DNA of 64,000 nt from Variovorax beijingensis (GTDB lineage: Bacteria > Pseudomonadota > Gammaproteobacteria > Burkholderiales > Burkholderiaceae_C). The notes below the pieces were generated by a model. That model did no database searches, was not told where the DNA came from, and saw only the letters and a program-made list of their open reading frames with translations. The DNA lies in NCBI RefSeq assembly GCF_003951285.1, contig NZ_RXFQ01000010.1, positions 182,182 through 246,181 on the forward strand, in the 5' to 3' direction. A program made the position numbers and the translations under genes. Shown here piece by piece: positions 24,116-31,679 of the stretch (the first letter of the stretch is position 1; each line of letters opens with the position of its first letter).

Positions 24116-25756
24116 TCAGGCCTGCAGGAACAGCCTGTACGCCGGATTCGCCGTTTCCTCGACGTAGGGATAGCCCAGCGTTTCGAGGAAGTCGTCGAAG
24201 GCGGCCGCGTCGCCGGCCGGCACCTGCAAGCCCACCAGGATGCGGCCGTAGTCGGCCCCCTGGTTGCGGTAGTGGAAGAGGCTGATGTTCCAGTTCGGCC
24301 GCATCAGGCTCAGGAACTTGAGCAGCGCGCCCGGGCGCTCCGGAAACACGAAGCGCAGCAGCCGCTCGTCATGTGCCAGGCCCGTGCGTCCGCCCACCAG
24401 GTGCCGCAGATGCTCCTTGGCGAGCTCGTCGTGCGTGAGGTCGAGCGCGTCGAAGCCGTGGGCAATGAAGGTCTGCGCGATGGTTGTCGATTCGCCGCGC
24501 GTCGACGTGGTCAGGCCCACGAACACATGCGCCTTGGCCGCGTCGCTGATGCGGTAGTTGAACTCCGTCACGTTGCGCAGCGCACCGCCGATCGAGCCTG
24601 TTTCCTGCGACTCGCTGGCCGGCATCTCGCCGACCAGTTCGCAGAAGCGGCGGAAGCTGCCGCGCTCTTCGGGAATGGTCACCGCGAACAGCGCCTCGCG
24701 CTCCTCGCCGACCTCCGCGCGCTCGGCCACGAAACGCAGCCGGTCGAAGTTCATGTTGGCGCCGCACAGGATCGCCGCGTAGGTCTCGCCGTGGCGGCCG
24801 TGCCCGGCGACGTACTGCTTGATGGCGGCCACCGCGAGCGCCCCCGCCGGCTCCACGATGCTGCGGGTGTCGACGAACACGTCCTTGATGGCCGCGCAGA
24901 CCGCATCGGTGTCGACCGCGATGTATTCGTCGACCAGGTTGCTGGCGATGCGAAACGTTTCTTCGCCCACCAGCTTGACCGCCGTGCCGTCCGAGAACAG
25001 CCCCACGTCGGGCAGGCTCACGCGCTGGCGCGCCGCCACCGACTGCATCATGGCGTCGGAGTCGTTCATCTGCACGCCGATCACCTTGATCTCCGGACGC
25101 ACCGCCTTGATGTAGTTGGCCACGCCCGAGATGAGCCCGCCGCCGCCGATGGCCACGAAGACCGCGTCGAGCCGGCCCTGGTGCTGGCGCAGGATTTCCA
25201 TGGCGATGGTGCCTTGGCCCGCGATCACGTCGGGATCGTCGAAGGGGTGCACGAAGGTCAGGCCCTGCTGCGCCTGCAGCTCGAGCGCATGCAGGTAGGC
25301 ATCGGAATAGCTGTCGCCGTGCAGCACCACCTCGCCGCCGAAGCCGCGCACCGCATCGATCTTGAGCCGAGGCGTGGTCACCGGCATGACCACCACCGCG
25401 CGCGCACCCAGCTTGCGCGCACCCAGCGCCACGCCTTGTGCGTGATTGCCGGCCGATGCGCAGATGACGCCGCTCGCGAGCTGCTCGGCCGAGAGGTGCG
25501 CCATCTTGTTGTAGGCGCCGCGCAGCTTGAAGCTGAACACCGGCTGCTGGTCTTCGCGCTTGAGCAGCACGGTGTTGCCGAGCCTTTCGCTGAGCGCATT
25601 GGCTTTCTCGAGCCCGGATTCGACCGCCACGTCGTAAACGCGGGCGTTCAGGATTTTCCTGAGATAGTCAGCGGGCGTCAGTGCCGGCACAGGTACGTCG
25701 CGCACGGTTTTGTCCAAGGGAGATCTCAATTGATAAATGACGATGATAAGAGGCAT
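24116..25756 (-). CDS. ilvA: Threonine ammonia-lyase, biosynthetic
   Basis: Converts threonine to 2-oxobutyrate, the first step to isoleucine. Up to 546 residues. The PLP domain has the Schiff-base lysine in VFSFKLRGAY (about 77), the SAGNHAQGVA loop and the phosphate-binding IGGGGLISGVANY; it is followed by two ACT-like regulatory domains (LFAVTIPEERGSFRRFCELVG and LRFVFPERPGALLKFLSLM), the isoleucine/valine-sensing form. The start is uncertain: ATG 25756 has no ribosome site, and in-frame TTG 25729, TTG 25717 or GTG 25705 would agree better with E. coli IlvA length. Single gene; it converges with gspC, 15 bases apart. Confidence 0.95.
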   Translation of the reverse strand: MPLIIVIYQLRSPLDKTVRDVPVPALTPADYLRKILNARVYDVAVESGLEKANALSERLGNTVLLKREDQQPVFSFKLRGAYNKMAHLSAEQLASGVICASAGNHAQGVALGARKLGARAVVVMPVTTPRLKIDAVRGFGGEVVLHGDSYSDAYLHALELQAQQGLTFVHPFDDPDVIAGQGTIAMEILRQHQGRLDAVFVAIGGGGLISGVANYIKAVRPEIKVIGVQMNDSDAMMQSVAARQRVSLPDVGLFSDGTAVKLVGEETFRIASNLVDEYIAVDTDAVCAAIKDVFVDTRSIVEPAGALAVAAIKQYVAGHGRHGETYAAILCGANMNFDRLRFVAERAEVGEEREALFAVTIPEERGSFRRFCELVGEMPASESQETGSIGGALRNVTEFNYRISDAAKAHVFVGLTTSTRGESTTIAQTFIAHGFDALDLTHDELAKEHLRHLVGGRTGLAHDERLLRFVFPERPGALLKFLSLMRPNWNISLFHYRNQGADYGRILVGLQVPAGDAAAFDDFLETLGYPYVEETANPAYRLFLQA

Positions 25757-25880
25757 CGGGATTGCGTACGGGATATGGCATGGACGCAAATGTCATAGAC
25801 CTCATCCAGAGAGCCCCGGCCGCGAACGATTCGGTTTTTTTGCGCGCAGCTATCCCGCGAGCGAGGCGCCCGCCAGTCAT

Positions 25881-25905
25881 TTAACAAATGAGCAAAATCT
25901 GTTAA
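25881..25905. promoter_or_regulatory. Inverted repeat TTAACA-N13-TGTTAA, probable promoter/operator of ilvA
   Basis: TTAACA at 25881-25886 and TGTTAA at 25900-25905 are perfect arms in an AT-rich island upstream of ilvA. On the minus strand the right arm reads TTAACA, a good -35, followed 15 bases later by TTAAAT as a possible -10, so the repeat could be an operator over the ilvA promoter. A second inverted repeat, AACCCTTT at 25904-25911 with AAAGGGTT at 25930-25937, follows directly. Neither is matched to a known regulator. Confidence 0.4.
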
Positions 25906-26424
25906 CCCTTTCTGTCAGCGACCTTTCCCAAAGGGTTGATGCAGGCAGAGGCCGCGCGCGTGCAGCGAGGCGAAATCGGACGGCCGACCTGGCAGGTAAT
26001 GGGCAACAGATTGCGCGCGAACGTCATTCCTTTGCTGGGTGCCGTGCCGGCGCAGGCATTCGCTACTTCGGATGCGCAGCGCCTGATCGATCACCTCGGA
26101 GCGCAGGGCTTCACCAGCACCACGATTGCGCAGTACCTCGTGTTGCTGCGAAAGGTGTTGATGCACGGCGTGAACATCGGTGTGCTTCGCGATGCGCCGC
26201 CCTTCCCGAAGGTCAAGGTGCGCAGCCAGCCGCGCGGGAGCTTCAGTGTTGCGGAGTACCGGGCCGTGGTGGCGGCTGCGCGCCGACTGCGCGGGCAGCC
26301 GCATCCGGTGCTCGATCAGCTGGCCTCCGGCGAGCGCTTCTGGATCGCGCGCGAGCTGCTCGTCATGCCGCAGGAGCTGCCATGGTCGATCCGCTGGATG
26401 GTCAACACCTTCGTGCGCCCGAGC
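25906..26424 (+). pseudogene. Tyrosine-recombinase (integrase) remnant, truncated at both ends
   Basis: The open frame from 25906 to 26463 (usable start about 25936) reads as the SAM-like DNA-binding domain of a phage/ICE-type integrase (GEIGRPTWQVMGNRLRANVIPLLG, DAQRLIDHLGAQGFTSTTIAQYLVLLRKVL) and the beginning of the catalytic domain up to WMVNTFVRPS, which holds the first catalytic Arg. After about 26424 the frame runs into the poly-A and terminator stem of an opposite-strand RNA gene and stops; the remaining catalytic residues (His-x-x-Arg, His, Tyr) are missing. The usual N-terminal arm-binding domain is also missing. Nonfunctional relic of a mobile element, lying between ilvA and an OsmC gene. 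Confidence 0.8.
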
Positions 26425-26436
26425 GAAAAGAAAAAA

Positions 26437-26460
26437 GCCCCGAGCCTTGCAGCTCGGGGC
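26437..26460 (-). terminator. Intrinsic terminator of the candidate small RNA
   Basis: On the minus strand GCCCCGAGC, a six-base loop and GCTCGGGGC form a 9-bp GC-rich stem directly followed by TTTTTTCTTTTC (26425-26436). A textbook Rho-independent terminator pointing leftward. The plus-strand integrase remnant runs into it from the other side. Confidence 0.85.
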
Positions 26461-26519
26461 TAAATCCACCAATTGGAAGGGTGGAGGAGACAACCGGTGC
26501 GCACGGTTTCGTACGCCAT
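26460..26519 (-). CDS. Possible 19-residue leaderless peptide inside the candidate RNA
   Basis: On the minus strand ATG at 26519 opens a frame encoding MAYETVRTGCLLHPSNWWI and ending in TAG whose last base is the first base of the terminator stem. The ATG lies 8 bases from the predicted -10, so transcription could begin at the ATG itself (leaderless). No Shine-Dalgarno sequence. Either a dual-function RNA or a chance ORF; low confidence. Confidence 0.25.
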   Translation of the reverse strand: MAYETVRTGCLLHPSNWWI

Positions 26520-26526
26520 GAAATAA

Positions 26527-26557
26527 AGTATATCGGGTGTTTGTTGCGTTGCAACAA
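26527..26557 (-). promoter_or_regulatory. Promoter of the candidate RNA with palindromic operator over the -35
   Basis: Minus-strand -35 TTGCAA (26549-26554) and -10 TATACT (26527-26532) are separated by 16 bases, a good sigma-70 fit. The -35 lies inside a perfect palindrome, TTGTTGC-GTT-GCAACAA on the plus strand at 26541-26557, so a dimeric repressor bound there would block RNA polymerase. The core TTGTTGC...GCAAC recurs upstream of the porin gene at 27812-27829. Confidence 0.6.
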
Positions 26558-26619
26558 GCAAGTGACGATTTCCCCACACACTACTGGATGTCGGCGTGAT
26601 TTTTTGCCGAACATCCTGA

Positions 26620-27084
26620 ATGGATCTGACACAGATGGAATGCACAGTAAGTTGGACCGGCGACGCCGGAACGCGCTCGGCCATGGGTTTCGTGGCCGAG
26701 ACGGGCAGCGGCCATGTCTTGATGATGGACGGTGCGCCCGACGCCGCCAAACCCGAAAACGGCGGCCAGAACCTGGCGGCCAGGCCCATGGAAACCGTGC
26801 TCGCGGGCACGGGGGGCTGCACTGCCTACGACGTGGTGCTGATACTGAAGCGGGGCCGCCACCGGGTCGAGCGCTGCAGCGTCAAGCTGACCAGCGAGCG
26901 CGCGGAAAAGGACCCCAAGGTCTTCACCAGGATCCACATGCATTTCACCGTGGCGGGCAAGGGCATTCCTGCCGCCGCCGTCGAGCGTGCGATTGCCCTG
27001 AGCCATGAAACCTACTGCTCGGCCAGCATCATGCTGGCGAAGACCGCCGAGATCACCACCAGCTTCGACCTGATCGAAACCTGA
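26620..27084 (+). CDS. OsmC/YhfA family peroxiredoxin-like protein
   Basis: 154-residue cytoplasmic protein of the OsmC/Ohr superfamily. The two redox cysteines are visible: Cys67 in LAGTGGCTAYDVV and Cys133 in SHETYCSAS. N-terminal ECTVSWTGDAGTRSAMGF and RPMETVLAGTGGC point to the YhfA-like branch rather than Ohr. Members reduce organic hydroperoxides or act on unknown thiol substrates. ATG 26620 is used; an in-frame ATG at 26635 is an alternative start. Stands alone between the candidate RNA and the convergent coq7. Confidence 0.9.
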   Translation: MDLTQMECTVSWTGDAGTRSAMGFVAETGSGHVLMMDGAPDAAKPENGGQNLAARPMETVLAGTGGCTAYDVVLILKRGRHRVERCSVKLTSERAEKDPKVFTRIHMHFTVAGKGIPAAAVERAIALSHETYCSASIMLAKTAEITTSFDLIET

Positions 27085-27097
27085 GTCCGGCCAGCCC

Positions 27098-27727
27098 TCA
27101 GATCCGGTGCGCCACCGTGGTCATCACGCGGGAGGCGAACCGCATCAGGGCCTTGGCCGGCGCCGGCAGCTCCGCCGCTCCGGCATCGATGGCTTGCGCG
27201 GCGTGCTGCGCTTCATCGATCTTCATCTGCTCGACCACGGCCCTGGAGGCGCTGTCGGCGGCCGGCAGGCGGCCGAGATGGCTCTCCAGGTGGGCTTCCA
27301 CCTGGCGTTCGGTCTCGGCAACGAACCCGAGGCTCAGCGGATCCCCCAGGCGTCCGGCCACCAGGCCCAGGCCGAAGGCACCCGCATACCAGAGCGGGTT
27401 CAACACGGAAGGCCGGGCGCCGAGTTCGTCCAGCCGCTGGCGCGTCCAGGCCAGGTGATCGGTTTCTTCGTGCGAGGCTTCGAGCAGGCGGGCCCGCAGG
27501 ACAGGGTCGCGCGCCACCGCGGCCTGGGCGGTGTAGAGCGCCTGGGCGCACACCTCGCCCACGTGGTTCACCCGCATCAATGCCCCGGCCTCGCGCCGCT
27601 CCGAATCGGTCATCTCGCCGGGCGCCTGGGTGGGCGCAGGCGTGGCCCGTGTTGCATGGGGTCGGGCAAAAAGAGTGCGCAATGCCGCATCAGCCGCAGT
27701 CAGGACGGGGTCGAGCGTGGAAGTCAT
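27098..27727 (-). CDS. coq7: Demethoxyubiquinone hydroxylase Coq7
   Basis: Di-iron monooxygenase adding the last hydroxyl group in ubiquinone synthesis (2-nonaprenyl-3-methyl-6-methoxy-1,4-benzoquinol hydroxylase); membrane-associated. 209 residues. The six iron ligands are visible: Glu58 (RVNHVGEVCA), Glu88 and His91 (HEETDHLAW), Glu140 (AETERQVEAHL), Glu172 and His175 (IDEAQHA). This Burkholderiales form has an N-terminal extension of about 45 residues rich in Ala/Pro/Thr. Start ATG 27727. Divergent from the porin gene with 282 bases between them, and convergent with the OsmC gene. Confidence 0.96.
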   Translation of the reverse strand: MTSTLDPVLTAADAALRTLFARPHATRATPAPTQAPGEMTDSERREAGALMRVNHVGEVCAQALYTAQAAVARDPVLRARLLEASHEETDHLAWTRQRLDELGARPSVLNPLWYAGAFGLGLVAGRLGDPLSLGFVAETERQVEAHLESHLGRLPAADSASRAVVEQMKIDEAQHAAQAIDAGAAELPAPAKALMRFASRVMTTVAHRI

Positions 27728-27813
27728 GCCCGTATTTGAACGTATGCGGAAAGAGCAGCGCGAAACAGTTGCTTCATTTCATATGGTGGTTTGTGAGCGC
27801 GCCAAAGTCCTTT

Positions 27814-27829
27814 GTTGCAGGACTGCAAC
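27814..27829. repeat. Inverted repeat GTTGCAG-GA-CTGCAAC upstream of porin
   Basis: Perfect 7-base arms with a 2-base spacer in the 282-base interval between divergent coq7 and the porin gene, about 180 bases before the porin start. It shares the TTGTTGC...GCAAC core with the palindrome in the candidate RNA promoter at 26541-26557, so both may bind one regulator. The rest of the interval shows a small GCAC-AAAA-GTGC hairpin at 27941-27952 and no convincing promoter. Confidence 0.35.
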
Positions 27830-28009
27830 GAAACGCGTGGGCCGCTGGAGATTTCGGGCGATTTGTTTTGCCCTGCCGCAGCGGCTCTGGTGCAATAGCA
27901 TCAACTTCCCAAAAGGAGGTTGGCCCGGGGTCCGGTGGGAGCACAAAAGTGCCAGTCACGGTGAGCCCTTCGCACCGGAGCCCTATGTTTAACCTTGGAG
28001 AAACTTGCA

Positions 28010-29197
28010 ATGAAAAAATCTCTAGTTGCTCTGGCTGCCCTGGCTGTTGCCGGTGTTGCCTCGGCTCAGTCGTCCGTCACGCTGTTCGGCGTGGTCGACG
28101 CTTCGATCAGCAGCTATTCGAGCACCTCGCGTGACCTGAACGGTGCCACGTTCCTGAACCCGTTCTACCTGAACCAAGGCAGCGTCAAGGTCAGCCGTCG
28201 TGAACTGGCTAACTCGGGCTACAACTCCAGCCGTCTGGGCTTCCGTGGTACGGAAGACCTCGGTGGTGGCCTGGCAGCCAGCTTCTGGCTCGAAGCCCCG
28301 ATCAAGAACGACGACGGCTCGGAAGGCGTCGCAACGTTCAACCGTCGTTCGACCGTGAGCCTGTCGGGTGGTTTCGGTGAAGTCCGCCTCGGCCGTGACT
28401 ACACCCCCACGTTCTGGAACAACACCGTGTTCGATCCGTTCGGCACCAACGGCGTTGGCACCAACCTGATCCAGACGGCTGTCGCCGACTTCGGTCACCC
28501 CACCCGCGCAAGCAACACCATCGGCTACTTCCTGCCGCCGAACCTGGGTGGCTTCTACGGTCAGCTGCAGTACGGCTTCCACGAGAAGACCAAGTACGAT
28601 CCGGGCCTGGCTACGCCTAACGTCGCGAACAACTCGCGCACCGGCCGTAACATCGCTGGCCGCTTCGGCTACGCGAACGGTCCTCTGGACGTCGCAATCG
28701 CTTACGGCAGCAGCACGATCGGTGATCAGTTCTACGCTGGCACGACCACGAAGCTCAACACCCTGAACCTCGGCGCTTCGTATGACTTCGGTCCCGTGAA
28801 GCTCTTCGGTGAAGTGTCGCGCACCAAGAACAAGGTTGACTACGAAGTCACCCCGTTCGTGGCTGCTGCAGACGTCGACCTCACCGGCTACCTGCTCGGC
28901 GTGACCGTGCCGGTCGGTGCTGGCCTGATCCGCGCTTCCTACTCGCGCGTCAAGTACGACTTCAACGAAGTCCAACTGCCGTTCGAACCGTCGGTTGCCG
29001 ACCCGAAGGCCAGCAAGCTGGCTCTGGGCTACGTGCACAACCTGTCGAAGCGCACGGCTCTGTACGCAACGATCGCTCGCGTGAGCAACAAGAACGGTGC
29101 AGCTCTGACCGTTGGTGGCCCGGCTTTCATCAACAACGCCGTCTTCACCCCGAAGAACTCCACCGGCTACGACTTCGGTATCCGTCACGCTTTCTAA
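28010..29197 (+). CDS. Gram-negative general porin, outer membrane
   Basis: 395 residues. Signal peptide MKKSLVALAALAVAGVASAQ is cut after Ala-Gln, and the mature start SSVTLFGVVDASISSYSS is typical of Burkholderiales (Neisseria-type) 16-stranded porins. Internal hallmarks: SRLGFRGTEDLGGGLAASFWLEA, LGRDYTPTFWNNTVFDPFG (constriction loop L3 region), YGFHEKTKYDPG and the C-terminal strand YDFGIRHAF ending in Phe, the BAM recognition signal. Start ATG 28010 follows GGAG; an earlier in-frame codon adds MEKLA but breaks the signal. Codon use is lower in GC and shifted to CGT, GGT and GCT, the mark of very high expression. A strong terminator follows. Confidence 0.97.
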   Translation: MKKSLVALAALAVAGVASAQSSVTLFGVVDASISSYSSTSRDLNGATFLNPFYLNQGSVKVSRRELANSGYNSSRLGFRGTEDLGGGLAASFWLEAPIKNDDGSEGVATFNRRSTVSLSGGFGEVRLGRDYTPTFWNNTVFDPFGTNGVGTNLIQTAVADFGHPTRASNTIGYFLPPNLGGFYGQLQYGFHEKTKYDPGLATPNVANNSRTGRNIAGRFGYANGPLDVAIAYGSSTIGDQFYAGTTTKLNTLNLGASYDFGPVKLFGEVSRTKNKVDYEVTPFVAAADVDLTGYLLGVTVPVGAGLIRASYSRVKYDFNEVQLPFEPSVADPKASKLALGYVHNLSKRTALYATIARVSNKNGAALTVGGPAFINNAVFTPKNSTGYDFGIRHAF

Positions 29198-29237
29198 TTT
29201 GAGGCTGGCCTTGCGCCAGCTTTGAATCGAAAGACTC

Positions 29238-29271
29238 AAAAGCCACTCGACGAAAGTCGAGTGGCTTTTTT
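29238..29271 (+). terminator. Intrinsic terminator of porin gene
   Basis: AAAAGCCACTCGAC, loop GAAA, then GTCGAGTGGCTTTT: a 14-bp stem with a GNRA-like tetraloop followed by a T-run. It lies 40 bases after the porin stop. Because the 5' side starts with AAAA it could also work leftward. Confidence 0.92.
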
Positions 29272-29395
29272 ATTTGTGGCTTCGCTGATGTTGCGTGTGC
29301 ACATCCGAAGCGCACCATCCGCGTGCACCCCCGGGGAATCACCGTGCGGGCACGCACCTTGCACTGCTAGCATGCCTGTTCACTTTGCTTGCTGA

Positions 29396-30376
29396 ATGAT
29401 TGCCTTCGTCCTGCGCCGCCTGATCCAGGCCGTGATCGTCATGATCGCGGTCGCGTTCATCGCCTTTCTTCTCTTCCAATATGTGGGCGACCCCGTCGTC
29501 TTTCTGCTGGGCCAGGACGCCAAGCCCGAGCAGATCCGCGAGCTGCGCGCCGCATTGGGGCTCGACCAGCCCTTCTTCGTGCAGTTCTGGCACTTTCTCG
29601 TCAATGCGGCCCAGGGCGAGTTCGGCCTGAGCCTGCGCCAGGGCGCGAAGGTCTCGCGCCTCATCGGCGAGCGCTTTCCGGCCACGCTCGAACTCGCGCT
29701 CGTGGCCGCGGTGCTGGCGCTGTTCATCGGCATCCCGATGGGCGTGTACACCGCGCTGCGCCGCGGCACTTTCCTGAGCCAGGTGTTCATGACCGTGTCG
29801 CTGCTCGGCGTGTCCCTGCCCACCTTCCTGATCGGCATCCTGCTGATCCTGGTCTTTGCGGTGATGCTGGGCTGGTTTCCGAGTTTCGGGCGCGGGGAGA
29901 CCGTGCAGTTCGGCTGGTGGAGCAGCGGCCTGTTCCGGGCCGACGGATGGCATCACATCATCCTGCCGGCCGTCACGCTCGCGATCTTCCAGCTGACCCT
30001 GATCATGCGGCTGGTGCGCGCCGAGATGCTCGAGGTCCTGCGCACCGACTACATCAAGTTTGCGCGGGCCCGCGGCCTGACGAACCGCGCCATCCATTTC
30101 GGCCATGCGCTCAAGAACACGCTGGTGCCGGTGATGACCATCACGGGCCTTCAGCTCGGCGGCCTCATTGCCTTTGCCATCATCACCGAGTCGGTGTTCC
30201 AGTGGCCCGGCATGGGACTCTTGTTCATCCAGGCCGTGACCTTTGCCGACGTTCCGGTGATGGCGGCCTACCTGTGCCTCATTGCCTTGATCTTCGTGGT
30301 GATCAACCTGGTGGTCGACCTGCTGTACTTCGTGGTCGATCCGCGACTGCGCGTGGGCAAGGCGGGAGGACATTGA
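29396..30376 (+). CDS. Peptide ABC transporter permease, DppB/OppB type
   Basis: 326 residues with six membrane segments. N-terminal MIAFVLRRLIQAVIVMIAVAFIAFLLF and the EAA-loop region RLVRAEMLEVLRTDYIKFARARGLTNRAIHFGHALKNTLVPVMT are standard for DppB; QWPGMGLLFIQAVTFADVPVMAA is the conserved C-terminal block. Weak ribosome site before ATG 29396. First gene of a six-gene operon (permease, M20 hydrolase, binding protein, permease, two ATPases). Expected role: import of di- or oligopeptides, or of acylated amino acids that the hydrolase next door could split. Confidence 0.94.
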   Translation: MIAFVLRRLIQAVIVMIAVAFIAFLLFQYVGDPVVFLLGQDAKPEQIRELRAALGLDQPFFVQFWHFLVNAAQGEFGLSLRQGAKVSRLIGERFPATLELALVAAVLALFIGIPMGVYTALRRGTFLSQVFMTVSLLGVSLPTFLIGILLILVFAVMLGWFPSFGRGETVQFGWWSSGLFRADGWHHIILPAVTLAIFQLTLIMRLVRAEMLEVLRTDYIKFARARGLTNRAIHFGHALKNTLVPVMTITGLQLGGLIAFAIITESVFQWPGMGLLFIQAVTFADVPVMAAYLCLIALIFVVINLVVDLLYFVVDPRLRVGKAGGH

Positions 30377-30377
30377 A

Positions 30378-31646
30378 ATGACGGTTGCAGCTGCAGCACC
30401 GCGACTGCAAGCCTCGGGCAGGGCGTTTGCGCACATCGCGAGCTTCTACCCGGAGATCACGGCCTTTCGCCGCGACCTGCACGCCCACCCTGAGCTCGGC
30501 TTCGAAGAGGTCTACACGGCCGGTCGCGTGCGCGAAGCGCTGCGTGCCTGCGGCGTGGACGAGATCCACGACGGCATCGGCAAGACCGGCGTGGTGGGCG
30601 TCATTCGCGGCCGCTCCACGGCGAGCGGGCGGATGATCGGCCTGCGCGCCGACATGGACGCGCTGCCCATGCGCGAAGACAACGACTTCGGCTGGCGTTC
30701 CGCCAACGACGGCCTGATGCACGGCTGCGGACATGACGGGCACACAGCCATGCTGGTTGGCGCTGCGCGCTACCTGGCCGAAACCCGCAGCTTCGATGGC
30801 ACCGCGGTGCTGATCTTCCAGCCCGGCGAAGAAGGCTTTGCCGGCGCACGCGTGATGATCGAAGACGGCCTGTTCGACCGCTTTCCGGTCGACTCGGTCT
30901 ATGCGATGCACAACTGGCCCGCCATGCCCGCGGGCACCGTGGGCATCAACCGCGGCGCCATGATGGCCGCGGCCGACCGCGTGACGATCGACATCAAGGG
31001 CAAGGGCGGCCACGGTGCCCATGCCTACCAGACCATCGACCCCGTGGTGGTCGCCGCGCACATCATCACCGCCGCGCAGACCATCGTGTCGCGCAGCGTG
31101 CGGCCGATCGATGCGGCGGTGGTCAGCATCTGCGCGGTGCAGGCGGGCGACCTGGGCGCGATGAGCGTGATTCCGGGCGAGGCCACGCTGGTGGGCACCG
31201 TGCGCACCTTCAGCGCACGCGTGCAGGCGCAGGTCGAGCAGCGCCTGACCGAGCTGTGCACGGCCGTGGCCGCCGGCTTCGGCGCCACGGCCACCATCAA
31301 GTACGAGCGCATCTATCCGGCCACCATCAACACCGCGCCGGAGGCGATGTTCGCGGCCGACGTGGCCGAGTCGCTGGTCGGCGCGAAGAATGTCGACCGC
31401 AGCATGGAGCCCAGCATGGGCGCCGAAGACTTCTCCTTCATGCTGCAGAAAAAGGCCGGCGCCTACCTGCGCATCGGCCAGGACGCCAAGTGCGGCGCGT
31501 TCCTGCACAACAGCCGCTACGACTTCAACGACGAGATCCTGCCGCTCGGCGCCGCATTGCATGCGGGGCTGATCGAGCAGGGCATGCCGCTGGCTGCTAC
31601 CCGCAGCGAGCAGCCCGTGAGAGACGCCGCTACCGCGGCGTCTTGA
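30378..31646 (+). CDS. M20 family amidohydrolase (hippurate-hydrolase-like)
   Basis: 422-residue cytoplasmic metallohydrolase. FRRDLHAHPELGFEE, LRADMDALPM, MHGCGHDGHTAMLVGAARYLAE (metal Cys/His region), IFQPGEEGFAGARVMIEDGLF, KGKGGHGAHAYQTIDPV (dimer domain His) and MGAEDFSFMLQKKAGAYLRIG are the full motif set of the HipO/IAA-amino-acid hydrolase group. It should cleave an N-acyl amino acid or small peptide amide. ATG 30378 directly follows the dppB-type stop. Its place inside a peptide ABC operon suggests it processes the imported substrate. Confidence 0.93.
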   Translation: MTVAAAAPRLQASGRAFAHIASFYPEITAFRRDLHAHPELGFEEVYTAGRVREALRACGVDEIHDGIGKTGVVGVIRGRSTASGRMIGLRADMDALPMREDNDFGWRSANDGLMHGCGHDGHTAMLVGAARYLAETRSFDGTAVLIFQPGEEGFAGARVMIEDGLFDRFPVDSVYAMHNWPAMPAGTVGINRGAMMAAADRVTIDIKGKGGHGAHAYQTIDPVVVAAHIITAAQTIVSRSVRPIDAAVVSICAVQAGDLGAMSVIPGEATLVGTVRTFSARVQAQVEQRLTELCTAVAAGFGATATIKYERIYPATINTAPEAMFAADVAESLVGAKNVDRSMEPSMGAEDFSFMLQKKAGAYLRIGQDAKCGAFLHNSRYDFNDEILPLGAALHAGLIEQGMPLAATRSEQPVRDAATAAS

Positions 31647-31679
31647 TGTATTTCCGATTCCAACCCGAGGAGTGTTCCC

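Larger units (their letters stand above)
26430..26519 (-). ncRNA. Candidate small regulatory RNA (about 90 nt)
   Basis: A compact minus-strand transcription unit: promoter at 26527-26554, predicted 5' end near 26519-26521, first hairpin with arms TCCACC/GGTGGA (26465-26470 with 26480-26485) and an intrinsic terminator ending in a U-run at about 26430. Its middle carries GUUGUCUCCUCC (complement of 26483-26494), complementary to Shine-Dalgarno sequences, suggesting an antisense regulator that blocks ribosome binding. The same span also encodes a 19-codon ORF. No family in my memory matches with certainty; inferred from architecture only. Confidence 0.6.

Noticed and set aside
25936..26463. Integrase as an intact, active gene
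   Set aside because: Only the core-binding domain and the first catalytic Arg are present; the catalytic Tyr and other residues are missing.
28022..29239. 405-codon minus-strand frame opposite the porin
   Set aside because: Shadow frame kept open by the biased codon use of a highly expressed gene; no ribosome site and no family.
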